Of a stretch of 64,000 nt of DNA, positions 1 through 9,448 are shown piece by piece. The notes under the pieces are model-generated. The model searched no databases. It was not told the origin of the DNA and saw only the letters and a list, made by a program, of their open reading frames with translations. The first letter of the stretch is position 1. Each line of letters opens with the position of its first letter. This stretch comes from Bin52 sp965213935 (GTDB lineage Bacteria; Pseudomonadota; Alphaproteobacteria; Thalassobaculales; Thalassobaculaceae). Location: assembly GCA_965213935.1 (NCBI GenBank), contig CBDCAO010000009.1, positions 62,001 to 126,000 on the forward strand, given 5' to 3'. Made by a program: the position numbers and the translations under genes.

Positions 1-858
1 GCCACCGGAAGCCCCGACATTGGCGGCTCGCGGGCCTCGATGGCGCTGATGGCGGCCGAGACCCTCGGCATCGACTACAGCCAGGTCAGGGCGATCGTGA
101 CCGACACCGCCAACGTCGGCTACACCCACGTTACCGGCGGCAGCAGGGTCACGCTTGCGACCGGTGCGGCGGTGATCAAGGCGGCCGAGGCCTGCATCGA
201 GGAACTGCGCAAGCGAGCCGCACTGATCTGGGACGTCGATGTCGATGGCGTGATCTGGGAAAACGGCATGGCCAAGCCGGCCAGCACCAATGTCGGAGAT
301 TTCGACCCGCTGCCACTGGCCGACCTGACCGCACGCGCTGCCCAGACCGGCGGGCCGATCGGGGCGGCCGGACAGGTGAACGCCGGCGGGGTTTCGCCCG
401 GACTTGCGACCCACGTCGTCGACGTCGAGGTCGACCCGGAGACCGGCAAGGTCACCATCCTGCGCTACACCGCGTCCCAGGATGTCGGCCGCGCGATCCA
501 TCCCTCCTACGTCGAGGGACAGATCCAGGGCGGTGTGGTGCAGGGCATCGGCTGGGCGCTCAACGAGGAGTACATCTACGACGACCGGGGCCGGCTCCAG
601 AACGCCGGGTTCCTCGACTACCGTGTGCCGGTGGCGTCGGATGTGCCCATGGTCGAACCGGTCATGGTCGAGAAGCCGAACCCGAACCACCGCTACGGTG
701 TCAAGGGTGTCGGCGAGGTGAACATCTGTCCTCCGATGGCCGCGATTGCCAACGCGATCGAGAACGCCACCGGGGTGCGAATGCACAACCTGCCGATGTC
801 GCCGCCCCGGTTGCTGGCGGCACTCGACGCCGCCCGGCTGCCGGAAGCAGCCGACTGA
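1..858 (+). CDS. Molybdenum hydroxylase (xanthine dehydrogenase family) large subunit, C-terminal part
   Basis: The frame is open from base 1, so the gene starts before the window and only the last 285 residues are seen. The text matches the molybdopterin-binding subunit of the xanthine/aldehyde/CO dehydrogenase family, which hydroxylates a substrate at a Mo-pterin centre and passes electrons to FAD and FeS subunits. The glycine-rich GGVVQGIGWALNEE stretch and the KGVGE motif near the C-terminus are typical; the glutamate of GVGE is the catalytic base in this family. A MoaD/ThiS-like gene follows after 13 bp. The substrate cannot be read from this fragment. Confidence 0.88.
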   Translation, partial: ATGSPDIGGSRASMALMAAETLGIDYSQVRAIVTDTANVGYTHVTGGSRVTLATGAAVIKAAEACIEELRKRAALIWDVDVDGVIWENGMAKPASTNVGDFDPLPLADLTARAAQTGGPIGAAGQVNAGGVSPGLATHVVDVEVDPETGKVTILRYTASQDVGRAIHPSYVEGQIQGGVVQGIGWALNEEYIYDDRGRLQNAGFLDYRVPVASDVPMVEPVMVEKPNPNHRYGVKGVGEVNICPPMAAIANAIENATGVRMHNLPMSPPRLLAALDAARLPEAAD

Positions 859-871
859 GGGAACCGGCGCG

Positions 872-1132
872 GTGATCAAGCCCACGGTCCGGGTCGTTCT
901 CGCGAACAGTCTCTCGCGCCAGTACACCGGCGGCGAGACCGAGTTCGAGGTCGAGGCGGCCCGGGTCCGCGATGTCCTGCGTGCGCTCGAGGAACGCTTC
1001 CCGGGAATCCGGGCCCATCTCGAGGAAGAGACCGCGGTCTCGATCGACGGCATGATCTACGATGATGCCTACCTGCAGGATGTCACCGGGTCGCGCGAGG
1101 TGTTCTTCATTCCGAAACTGGATGCCGGGTAG
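872..1132 (+). CDS. MoaD/ThiS-like ubiquitin-fold protein
   Basis: An 86-residue protein with a GTG start 13 bp after the Mo-hydroxylase stop. The content fits the MoaD/ThiS sulfur-carrier fold: an acidic N-terminal half, VRDVLRALEERFPGIRAHL, and a hydrophobic end FFIPKLDAG. MoaD and ThiS normally end in Gly-Gly, where the thiocarboxylate forms; this one ends Ala-Gly, so it may not be a working sulfur carrier. Its position suggests a role in cofactor supply or maturation of the upstream enzyme, but that is inference. The last 26 bp overlap the convergent monooxygenase gene. A longer reading from 746 would overlap the Mo-hydroxylase gene and looks wrong. Confidence 0.72.
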   Translation: MIKPTVRVVLANSLSRQYTGGETEFEVEAARVRDVLRALEERFPGIRAHLEEETAVSIDGMIYDDAYLQDVTGSREVFFIPKLDAG

Positions 1133-2345
1133 GATCGGGCTGGTTCGGGTCCATGATCTGGCCACCGGTATCGTCGACGCCGGAATAGAGCCAGGCCATG
1201 CCCCTGTAGGTGTCATCCAGGCTGCGGCCGCCCAGCAGGAAATTGCGCAGGTCGGCGCTTGCGTCCGACAGGTGAAAGACCTCGCCGTAGAACCGTGACG
1301 TGAGCTGGACCCGGGCAGTCCGCAGGTAGCGGTCGGCCTGGTAGCGTTCAAGCGCCGCGGCGATATCGCCGTTGCAGCGTCCGAGCCGGTCAGCCAGGCA
1401 CACCGCGTCCTCGATCGCCATGCAGGCTCCCTGGGCCAGGTATTGCAGCGTCGGGTGTGCCGCATCTCCGAGCAGGCCGACCCTGCCGCGACTCCAGCGC
1501 CGCACCGGTTCGCGGTCGCACAGTACCCACATGCGCCAGGACTCGATGCGTCCGAGCAGGGCCTGCACATCGGCGCACTGGCCCGAAAACGAGGCATGCA
1601 GCTCCGCCGGATCGCCAAACACGTCCCATCCCTGGTCGTGACGGTCACTGTGAAACACCGCCACGAGGTTCATGATGTCCCCGCGATGCAGTCGGTACTG
1701 GACGAGATGGGTGCGGGCTCCGACCCACGCCACCACCGTGTCGAACTGCAGGTGGCCGGGGACCTGTTCAATCGGCAGCACCGCCCGGTAGGCAACGTGC
1801 CCGACGACACGCGGGGCCCCGTCTCCGACCACCGAACTGCGGATACCCGACCACAGCCCGTCGGCACCCACCAGTCCCGATCCCTCATGGCGCGTGCCAT
1901 CGGCACAGGTGACGGTGACCGACGTCCCGTTGTCCTCGTGGGCGACCACGTTGCAACCGAGTTCGAGTTCGACTCCGGGTAGCGCACGGCACGCATCGAC
2001 CAGGATCCGGTGCAGGTCCGGACGGAAGATCACGCCGTAGGGATAGGTGAACCGTTCACGGAACCCGGGCGTGTTGACCGGCACCCGGATAATCTCGTCG
2101 CCGGAAAATCCGTCGCGCATGACCAGTGCGCGCGGAAAGAATGCGAGATCGCTGACCGCTTCGGTCAGCCCCAGCTCCCGGAACATCCTGAACACGTTCG
2201 GGCCGAGTTGCAGCCCGGCCCCGACCTCGCCGAATTCATCCGCCTGTTCGAGCAGGCGGACGGCATATCCCTTGCGTCCGAGCGCCAGCGCTGCGGCCAG
2301 CCCGCCGATCCCCCCGCCCGCAACCAGTATCGGTCGACCTGCCAT
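1107..2345 (-). CDS. FAD-dependent aromatic monooxygenase (class A flavoprotein)
   Basis: A protein of 412 residues resembling salicylate or 3-hydroxybenzoate hydroxylases. These use NAD(P)H and O2 to hydroxylate aromatic acids. The N-terminal dinucleotide fold is VAGGGIGGLAAALALG, the DG motif is GLVGADGLWSGIR, and the FAD ribityl GD motif is GRVGLLGDAAHP. The ATG at 2345 is preceded by GGAGGAAAG, a good ribosome site; an earlier ATG at 2375 has none. It runs convergent to the MoaD-like gene and overlaps its end. The exact substrate is not readable. Confidence 0.85.
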   Translation of the reverse strand: MAGRPILVAGGGIGGLAAALALGRKGYAVRLLEQADEFGEVGAGLQLGPNVFRMFRELGLTEAVSDLAFFPRALVMRDGFSGDEIIRVPVNTPGFRERFTYPYGVIFRPDLHRILVDACRALPGVELELGCNVVAHEDNGTSVTVTCADGTRHEGSGLVGADGLWSGIRSSVVGDGAPRVVGHVAYRAVLPIEQVPGHLQFDTVVAWVGARTHLVQYRLHRGDIMNLVAVFHSDRHDQGWDVFGDPAELHASFSGQCADVQALLGRIESWRMWVLCDREPVRRWSRGRVGLLGDAAHPTLQYLAQGACMAIEDAVCLADRLGRCNGDIAAALERYQADRYLRTARVQLTSRFYGEVFHLSDASADLRNFLLGGRSLDDTYRGMAWLYSGVDDTGGQIMDPNQPDPTRHPVSE

Positions 2346-2908
2346 CGTCTTTCCTCCACCGACACCCGGCATCACCGGTCGCGCAGTCTGTCGGATTCAC
2401 TGGCACGTGGCCAGAGCCGCCCCGGGAGTGTGGCGGGCGTGTATCCATGCTGTTCTCGTTCGAACCCGGCCACTGGTCCATGCCATTCCGTTCTGTTCAC
2501 ACGGCAGGTCTTCACCTCGATTCGCCTCCGCGACCCAACGGGCCCTCGAGACCATCCTCCGACCCTGTCCGGGCGAACGGGGTCATGCCCTGATGACAGC
2601 GGGCGAGCGCTGTGACAGCGGTGCCCGGTCGGGAAGCGGCAGTACACGATGGCGCAAAATTGCGCTTGACAATGGGGGAAGCTCATAGGGGTCCCTACAC
2701 GATACCGCCGAAGACCGGGGAGGCGGGCCCGGCTGGTTGCAGAACCGGCCCGGCAACGAAGCGGCAACGCCGGCACTGCACACGTGGCGCCGGGAGCATC
2801 ACGGTTCGGCGACGCGAAGGGCTGCCGAAGCCTTCCGGGCGGTGATATGCGGCGTCCGAACCGGGCCTGGCGCCCGGCCGGTGCGGGCCGGTTCCTCGCG
2901 TCGCCAAC

Positions 2909-2982
2909 GACAGTTTCGAAAGGGGCCTACGGCAGGGGGTGCCTCCCCTCGACTCCACTTTGTAGTCCCTTTCGAAACCGTC
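2909..2982. repeat. 16-bp inverted repeat flanking a 42-bp spacer
   Basis: The arms 2909-2924 (GACAGTTTCGAAAGGG) and 2967-2982 are reverse complements at 15 of 16 positions. The spacer holds a 36-nt segment, 2923-2958, that matches the 3' end of the group II intron at 38395-38430 at 33 of 36 positions. It could be an intron-end fragment, an intron target remnant or a structured RNA. Confidence 0.6.
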
Positions 2983-3261
2983 GCCGACCTTCACGTCGCA
3001 AAGGCGTTCGGCCGCTCGGCCAGATGGGCAAGACAAGACAGGTGATCTGCCCTGGCCACCACCGGCACCTGTGCGATACCGCGCGCAAGGTCTGCCCGGG
3101 CGTGCGGATCCATCGTCTGCCCACCCGGTGCAGCCAGAAGCCCGGTTGCCGAGCGCTGGCTGCGGCGATGACAGCAGGCTCGAACCACACGGTTCCCACT
3201 ATTTCTATTTTTCAACTACTTAACAGGCATTTGTTAATGTCGTTTCGAGAGCATCAGACAG

Positions 3262-3290
3262 TTGCGGCGGCCAAGCCCGCTCTATATATT
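3262..3290 (+). promoter_or_regulatory. Candidate sigma-70 promoter of dksA
   Basis: TTGCGG at 3262-3267 and TATATT at 3285-3290 are separated by 17 bp, in an AT-rich patch about 70 bp upstream of the dksA start. This is by-eye consensus matching only. Confidence 0.4.
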
Positions 3291-3356
3291 CCGTGCAATT
3301 TTCCGCACTCAGTCTACTTCGGCGCGTGGTGCGGGCGACGCAGCTGGAGAGTGTAT

Positions 3357-3773
3357 ATGCGGGTACCGGTCGCGCAGGACTACGAACCCACCGAACACGA
3401 GGAATTCATGAGCCCGCGGCAGCTTGAGTTTTTTCGTCGGCGGCTGCTCGACTGGAAGGCGGACCTGCTGCGGGAAGCCGGAACGACGCTCAACCATCTC
3501 ACCCAGGGCAATCTCCAGCAACCCGACCTCGCTGATCGTGCCTCGCTCGAGACCGACCACCAGATCGAGCTACGGACTCGGGACCGTGAACGCAAGCTGA
3601 TCAGCAAGATCGACGAGGCGCTCGACAGGATCAGGAACGGCAGCTACGGCTACTGCGAGGAAACCGACGAACCGATCGCGTTGCGTCGTCTGATGGCCAG
3701 GCCGATTGCCACCCTGAGCCTCGAGGCCCAGGAACGCCACGAACGTCTCGAACGGACCCACCGCGACGACTGA
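3357..3773 (+). CDS. dksA: RNA polymerase-binding transcription factor DksA
   Basis: A 138-residue protein. DksA enters the secondary channel of RNA polymerase and works with ppGpp to reset rRNA, ribosomal protein and biosynthetic promoters. The alphaproteobacterial N-terminus (DYEPTEHEEFMSPRQLEFF) and coiled-coil region are clear. The C-terminal zinc-finger region reads YGYCEETDEPIALRRLMARP, then LSLEAQERHE, so only one of the four zinc cysteines of E. coli DksA remains, as in many alphaproteobacterial forms. The ATG at 3357 has GGAG just upstream; the frame is open far upstream but that part is not protein-like. Confidence 0.93.
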   Translation: MRVPVAQDYEPTEHEEFMSPRQLEFFRRRLLDWKADLLREAGTTLNHLTQGNLQQPDLADRASLETDHQIELRTRDRERKLISKIDEALDRIRNGSYGYCEETDEPIALRRLMARPIATLSLEAQERHERLERTHRDD

Positions 3774-3899
3774 CGTCCTCCGGGCCCGTATGGAAGGGCG
3801 GAAAGCCGGCCCACCTCATCTGGTGGACACACACACCCGGTGGTGGATCAGCCGCGATCGACTCCACAGTCTTGTTTCGCACAGATCATGATTATTTCA

Positions 3900-3928
3900 T
3901 TGATATATGCGAACAAAACACGTATATA
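3900..3928 (+). promoter_or_regulatory. Candidate sigma-70 promoter of recA
   Basis: TTGATA (3900-3905) and TATATA (3923-3928) with exactly 17 bp between, in an AT-rich island 118 bp before the recA ATG. A GAAC half-site lies inside the spacer at 3911-3914, but the second half of an alphaproteobacterial LexA box (GAAC-N7-GAAC) is not matched. Confidence 0.55.
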
Positions 3929-4045
3929 CGATGGCCTGTGCCGGAATGACCGGTCAGTTCTCCCCGCACAGGGCTGAACGGACTGCACGGCATCACGGTT
4001 ATGCGTTGCCACACCTCTGCACGGTGTGAGATATGGAGCAGGCAC

Positions 4046-5095
<1,050 letters not shown>

Positions 5096-5098
5096 CAC

Positions 5099-5452
5099 CG
5101 GTCAGCGTCGGGATGCCACTGTCCGCCGTCCGTGAAGCGCGGGCAGGGATGTATGCCGGCTTGAGTCGTGCCTGTCGCGCGGCATGTACCCGACCCACGG
5201 GGACGCACGACCGTGTCAGGCGGACCAGGAAAGGACCTGGTCCGGTGACCGACCGGGGATGAGGCCCACACCCTGCGCGTGCAGGCCCGGCCGATGACCC
5301 GGCACTCCGCGGTTCACTCAACGATCCTGATCCCGGTCCCTGCACGTCCGACCCCGGGACCTGTGGACATGTCGCAGCCGCTTGCGTAAAACCCGGTCGA
5401 AGCCGGCGGGACGTCACCGGGCCGCCCGGACCGCTGTGGAGGGGCGGACAGG
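5099..5452. other. Intergenic region recA-alaS, nothing recognised
   Basis: A 354-bp stretch with no supported gene. Only a short GCTGAC/GTCAGC inverted repeat overlapping the recA stop is visible, too weak to call a terminator. Confidence 0.4.
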
Positions 5453-8122
5453 ATGCAGACCACCAGCGACATACGCGCGACATTCCTCGAGTTTTTCGCA
5501 AGGCGCGATCATGCGGTGGTCACCTCGAGCCCGCTGGTGCCGCAGAACGATCCGACGCTGCTGTTTACCAACGCCGGGATGGTGCAGTTCAAGAACGTGT
5601 TCACCGGCGTGGAAACGCGCGATCCGCCGCGCGCGGTCAGCTCGCAGAAATGCGTCCGCGCCGGAGGCAAGCACAACGACCTCGAGAACGTGGGCTACAC
5701 CGCACGCCACCACACCTTCTTCGAGATGCTCGGCAACTTTTCTTTCGGCGACTACTTCAAGGATGTCGCCATTGACCACGCCTGGTCCCTGATTACCCGG
5801 GAATACGGTCTCGCCCCCGACCGCCTGCTGGTTACCGTCTACGCCGAAGATGACGAGGCGGCCAGGCTGTGGAAACGCATCGCCGGCCTGCCGGATGATC
5901 GCATCATCCGCATCGCGACCTCCGACAACTTCTGGGCCATGGGCGATACCGGTCCCTGCGGTCCCTGTTCGGAAATCTTCTACGACCACGGTGACGCGAT
6001 TCCGGGTGGCCCGCCGGGCAGCCCTGACGAGGACGGGGACCGGTTCATCGAGATCTGGAACCTGGTCTTCATGCAGTTCGAGCAGCTCTCGGCCGATGAA
6101 CGCGTCCCGTTGCCACGGCCGAGCATCGACACCGGAATGGGACTCGAGCGCGTCTCCGCCGTGCTGCAGGGGAGGCATGACAATTACGACATCGACCTGA
6201 TGCGAGCCCTGATCGAGGCGTCGGCCGATGCATCGAACTCCGAGCCCGACGGCCCCCACGCGGTCTCGCACCGGGTCATTGCCGACCACCTGCGAGCATC
6301 CGCCTTCCTGATCGCCGACGGCGTGCTCCCGGCTCGGGAAGGTCGCGGGTACGTGTTGCGCCGGATCATGCGCCGTGCCATGCGCCACGCACATATCATC
6401 GGCTGCACCGAACCACTGATGTGGAAGCTCGTTCCCGCACTCGCTCGCCAGATGGGTGACGCGTTCCCGGAACTCCACCGGGCTCACGACCTGATCACCG
6501 AAACGCTGCGGCTCGAGGAATCCCGGTTTCGGGAAACACTGGGTCGCGGCCTGCGGCACCTCGAACTGGCCACCGCACGGCTCGGAGAGCACGAGACCCT
6601 GCCGGGCGAGGAGGCGTTCAGACTGTACGACACCTACGGCTTTCCCCTTGATCTGACCGAGGACATCCTGCGGGGCCAGAATCGCACGGTTGATCATGCG
6701 GGGTTCAACGCCGCGATGGAACGCCAGCGCGCGGCAGCCCGTGCCGCCTGGTCCGGTACCGGGGATGCCGCCGAGGACACGCGCTGGTTCGACTTGCGCG
6801 AGACCGCGGGAGCAACCGAGTTCCTGGGCTACAGCAGCGAGCGCGCCGAGGCGGAGGTCCAGGCGCTGGTTGTCGCGGGCGAAGGCCAGGGGTCGGTCCA
6901 CGCAAACGCTGCACCGGTCGAGGTGCAGATCGTCGTCAACCAGACCCCGTTCTACGGCGAGGCAGGGGGCCAGGTCGGCGATCGCGGCACCCTGCGTTCC
7001 TCGCGCGGTGCCGAAGTCACGATCCTGGATGTCCAGCGACGCGTCGGCGACCTGTTCGTGCACTCGGCACGGCTCGAGGCGGGCGCGCTCGAGGTCGGGG
7101 ATCCGGTGGAACTCGTGGTCGACTCTCCGCGGCGGTCACGCGTGCGCGCAAATCACTCGTCAACCCACCTGCTGCACGAGGCGCTGCGCCGGCAACTGGG
7201 TGGTCACGTGACCCAGAAGGGATCACTGGTCGCACCCGACCGCCTGCGGTTCGACTTCGCCCATCCGGAACCGGTCGCACCTGCGGCTCTCCGCGCCATC
7301 GAATCCGAGGTCAACGACAGGATACGCCGCAACAGCGAGGTGACGACCACACTCATGGACCCAGACACCGCCATCACCGCCGGCGCCATGGCGCTGTTCG
7401 GCGAGAAGTATGGCGAGGAAGTCCGGGTGGTCTGCATGGGCGGGGGGGATCCGGATGGCGGGAGGAACGCCTGGTCTGTTGAACTGTGCGGTGGCACCCA
7501 CGTGACGCGCACCGGGGACATCGGCGTGTTCCGCATCCTGTCGGAAGGTGCAGTCGCCTCCGGTGTTCGCCGGATCGAAGCCGTCACCGGTGCGTCGGCA
7601 CTCGCCTACCTCGATGGGCGGGAGGATCTGCTCGGGCGTGCGGCAGCGCAGCTGCGGGCAACTCCCGACCAGCTTCCGGAACGTATCGGCGCCCTGGTCG
7701 AGGAACGGCGCCAGCTGGAACGCAAACTGCGAGACCTGCGGCTCCGGATTGCAAGCGACGGCGGGTCGAACGGGGAGCACGCGCGCATCGGCGACATCCG
7801 GCTGATCACTCGGACACTGGAAGGGGTCCCGGCGCGCGAGCTGCGCACCATGGCCGACCGGCTCAGGTCGGAGATCGGTTCCGGAGTGATCACCATCATT
7901 GCCACCGACGCAGGCAAGGCATCGCTCGTGGTTGCGGTGACCGATGACCTGACCGACCGGCTTGATGCGGTCGTCCTGGCGCGGGCTGCAGCCGGTGCGC
8001 TGGGCGGCGGCGGCGGCGGCGGACGGCCCGATCTCGCACAGGCCGGCGGACCCGATGCCGGCGCCACTCCCGCGGCTCTCGCCGCGGTTCGACAGGCGCT
8101 GGCCGACGCCACGCGGTCCTGA
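5453..8122 (+). CDS. alaS: Alanine-tRNA ligase
   Basis: An 889-residue class II synthetase that charges tRNA-Ala. Visible parts in order are the aminoacylation core (starting near TSDIRATFLEFFARRDH), the GGCPCS-like region GPCGPCSEIFYDHG, the editing-domain zinc motifs HSSTH and CGGTH, and a C-terminal domain with a Gly-rich GGGGGGG tract. The length is normal for the family. The ATG is preceded by GGAGGGG. The gene stands alone between recA and the MoxR operon. Confidence 0.97.
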   Translation: MQTTSDIRATFLEFFARRDHAVVTSSPLVPQNDPTLLFTNAGMVQFKNVFTGVETRDPPRAVSSQKCVRAGGKHNDLENVGYTARHHTFFEMLGNFSFGDYFKDVAIDHAWSLITREYGLAPDRLLVTVYAEDDEAARLWKRIAGLPDDRIIRIATSDNFWAMGDTGPCGPCSEIFYDHGDAIPGGPPGSPDEDGDRFIEIWNLVFMQFEQLSADERVPLPRPSIDTGMGLERVSAVLQGRHDNYDIDLMRALIEASADASNSEPDGPHAVSHRVIADHLRASAFLIADGVLPAREGRGYVLRRIMRRAMRHAHIIGCTEPLMWKLVPALARQMGDAFPELHRAHDLITETLRLEESRFRETLGRGLRHLELATARLGEHETLPGEEAFRLYDTYGFPLDLTEDILRGQNRTVDHAGFNAAMERQRAAARAAWSGTGDAAEDTRWFDLRETAGATEFLGYSSERAEAEVQALVVAGEGQGSVHANAAPVEVQIVVNQTPFYGEAGGQVGDRGTLRSSRGAEVTILDVQRRVGDLFVHSARLEAGALEVGDPVELVVDSPRRSRVRANHSSTHLLHEALRRQLGGHVTQKGSLVAPDRLRFDFAHPEPVAPAALRAIESEVNDRIRRNSEVTTTLMDPDTAITAGAMALFGEKYGEEVRVVCMGGGDPDGGRNAWSVELCGGTHVTRTGDIGVFRILSEGAVASGVRRIEAVTGASALAYLDGREDLLGRAAAQLRATPDQLPERIGALVEERRQLERKLRDLRLRIASDGGSNGEHARIGDIRLITRTLEGVPARELRTMADRLRSEIGSGVITIIATDAGKASLVVAVTDDLTDRLDAVVLARAAAGALGGGGGGGRPDLAQAGGPDAGATPAALAAVRQALADATRS

Positions 8123-8167
8123 CAGGAGCGGTACAACCCGCAGGTCCAGAACACAGGGGGTCCGGCA

Positions 8168-9028
8168 ATGCTGGAGCAGGCGCGGTTCCTGGGAACCGAC
8201 ACGTACATCGCAACGGAAGATCTCATGGTCGCGGTCAACGCGGCCGTTACGCTCGAACGCCCGCTCCTGGTGAAGGGGGAACCGGGGACCGGCAAGACGA
8301 TCCTTGCACACGAGGTCGCCGAAGCGCTCGGAAAGCCGCTGATCGAATGGCACATCAAGTCGACTACCAGGGCACAGCAGGGGCTGTACGAGTATGACGC
8401 GGTGTCACGACTGCGCGACAGCCAGCTCGGCGACGAAAGGGTCGGCGACATCGCCAACTACATCCAGCGTGGCAAGCTGTGGGACGCATTTGCCTCGGAT
8501 GAGCAGGTGGTGCTGCTGATCGACGAGATCGACAAGGCGGACATCGAGTTCCCGAACGACCTGCTGCTGGAACTCGATCGCATGGAGTTCTTCGTCTACG
8601 AGACCCGGAAACAGGTTCGGGCCCGGCACCGGCCGATCGTGATCATCACGTCGAACAACGAGAAGGAACTGCCCGACGCCTTCCTGCGCCGCTGCTTCTT
8701 CCACTACATCCGCTTCCCCGATGCGGAAACCATGGAACGCATCGTCGAGGTGCACCACCCGAACCTCAAGAAGTCGCTGTTGCGCGAGGCATTGTCAGCC
8801 TTCTTCGAGATCCGCGAGGTTCCGGGTCTGAAGAAGAAGCCCTCGACGTCGGAGCTTCTCGACTGGATCAAGTTGCTGGTGGTCGAGGATATTCCCCCGG
8901 AGGCCCTGCGGATCAAGGACAAGAAGGACCTGATCCCGCCGCTCTATGGCGCCCTGCTCAAGAACGAGCAGGACGTCCACCTGTTCGAGCGGCTGGCCTT
9001 TCTCGCGCGGCGCCAGAACCGGAGCTGA
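8168..9028 (+). CDS. MoxR-family AAA+ ATPase (CoxD-like)
   Basis: A 286-residue AAA+ ATPase. Walker A is GEPGTGKTIL, Walker B is VLLIDEIDKAD, and the sensor text is VIITSNNEKELPDAFLRRC. MoxR ATPases act as chaperone-like machines together with VWA proteins to insert metals or assemble enzymes; CoxD with CoxE does this for CO dehydrogenase. The partner VWA gene lies 420 bp downstream in the same apparent operon, with one small gene in between. A Mo-hydroxylase large subunit sits 7 kb upstream, which fits but does not prove a maturation role. Confidence 0.9.
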   Translation: MLEQARFLGTDTYIATEDLMVAVNAAVTLERPLLVKGEPGTGKTILAHEVAEALGKPLIEWHIKSTTRAQQGLYEYDAVSRLRDSQLGDERVGDIANYIQRGKLWDAFASDEQVVLLIDEIDKADIEFPNDLLLELDRMEFFVYETRKQVRARHRPIVIITSNNEKELPDAFLRRCFFHYIRFPDAETMERIVEVHHPNLKKSLLREALSAFFEIREVPGLKKKPSTSELLDWIKLLVVEDIPPEALRIKDKKDLIPPLYGALLKNEQDVHLFERLAFLARRQNRS

Positions 9029-9029
9029 A

Positions 9030-9410
9030 GTGGTGGCGGCAGCGCGTCCCGCCATCGGACTGCTGGCCCTGCTGGCGACCACGGCCCCGCTCGCCGCGGA
9101 CGACAGGGCGCTCGATGAGGCGCTGGACGCCTTCGGGCGTCACGCCGGTTATATCTCCGCGACGGTGCTGCCCTGCGGAGGCAAAGAGACGGAAATCGCC
9201 TGGTTTGCCGACATGGTCGAACGCATGGTGCGCCGGGCCGGCGGGATCGACGAGGATATCGGAGCCGTCACACGGTCAATGGAACAGGGCAGCGCCGAGG
9301 CGAAACCGGTTGCCCGGGACTGCACGGACGCGGGCGGACAGCAACTCGCGCTCATCCTCATGCAACTGCTCGATGAGGTCCGTTCCGGCCTTGAGCGCCG
9401 GCGGGAATAG
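9030..9410 (+). CDS. Small exported protein of unknown function in a MoxR-CoxE operon
   Basis: A 126-residue protein with a GTG start one base after the MoxR stop; the ribosome site GGAG lies in the end of the previous gene. The N-terminus is a signal peptide: a hydrophobic IGLLALLATTAPLAA segment with likely cleavage before DDRALDE. The mature part is helical with two cysteines (LPCGGKE and RDCTDAGG) that could form a disulfide in the periplasm. No family was recognised. Tight placement between an ATPase and its VWA partner suggests a linked job. Confidence 0.6.
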   Translation: MVAAARPAIGLLALLATTAPLAADDRALDEALDAFGRHAGYISATVLPCGGKETEIAWFADMVERMVRRAGGIDEDIGAVTRSMEQGSAEAKPVARDCTDAGGQQLALILMQLLDEVRSGLERRRE

Positions 9411-9448
9411 GCCGTACCGGCCGGGGTACGGGCAGGGAGACCGACACG

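Larger units (their letters stand above)
2346..3356. other. 1-kb intergenic region rich in inverted repeats
   Basis: No convincing gene is seen. Open frames on both strands are arginine- and proline-rich and look non-coding. The sequence holds a GCGCAA/TTGCGC inverted repeat at 2652-2665 directly followed by TTGACA at 2666-2671, several GC-rich inverted repeats between 2840 and 3080, and an AT-rich stretch at about 3200-3340 that probably carries the dksA promoter. A structured RNA is possible, but none was recognised. Confidence 0.5.

Noticed and set aside
2901..2965. tmRNA-like tag reading ANDSFERGL
   Set aside because: The frame does not end in a LAA/VAA-type tag and no tRNA-like domain with T-arm and CCA was found nearby.
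2784..3356. N-terminal extension of DksA
   Set aside because: The frame is open, but the text is Arg/Pro-rich, spans the inverted repeats and lies before the promoter and ribosome site.
3895..4045. LexA box upstream of recA
   Set aside because: A single GAAC half-site is present, but no GAAC-N7-GAAC or GTTC-N7-GTTC match.
5414..7063. A 549-codon open frame on the minus strand
   Set aside because: It is the antisense shadow of alaS, has no family features, and arises from high G+C codon structure.
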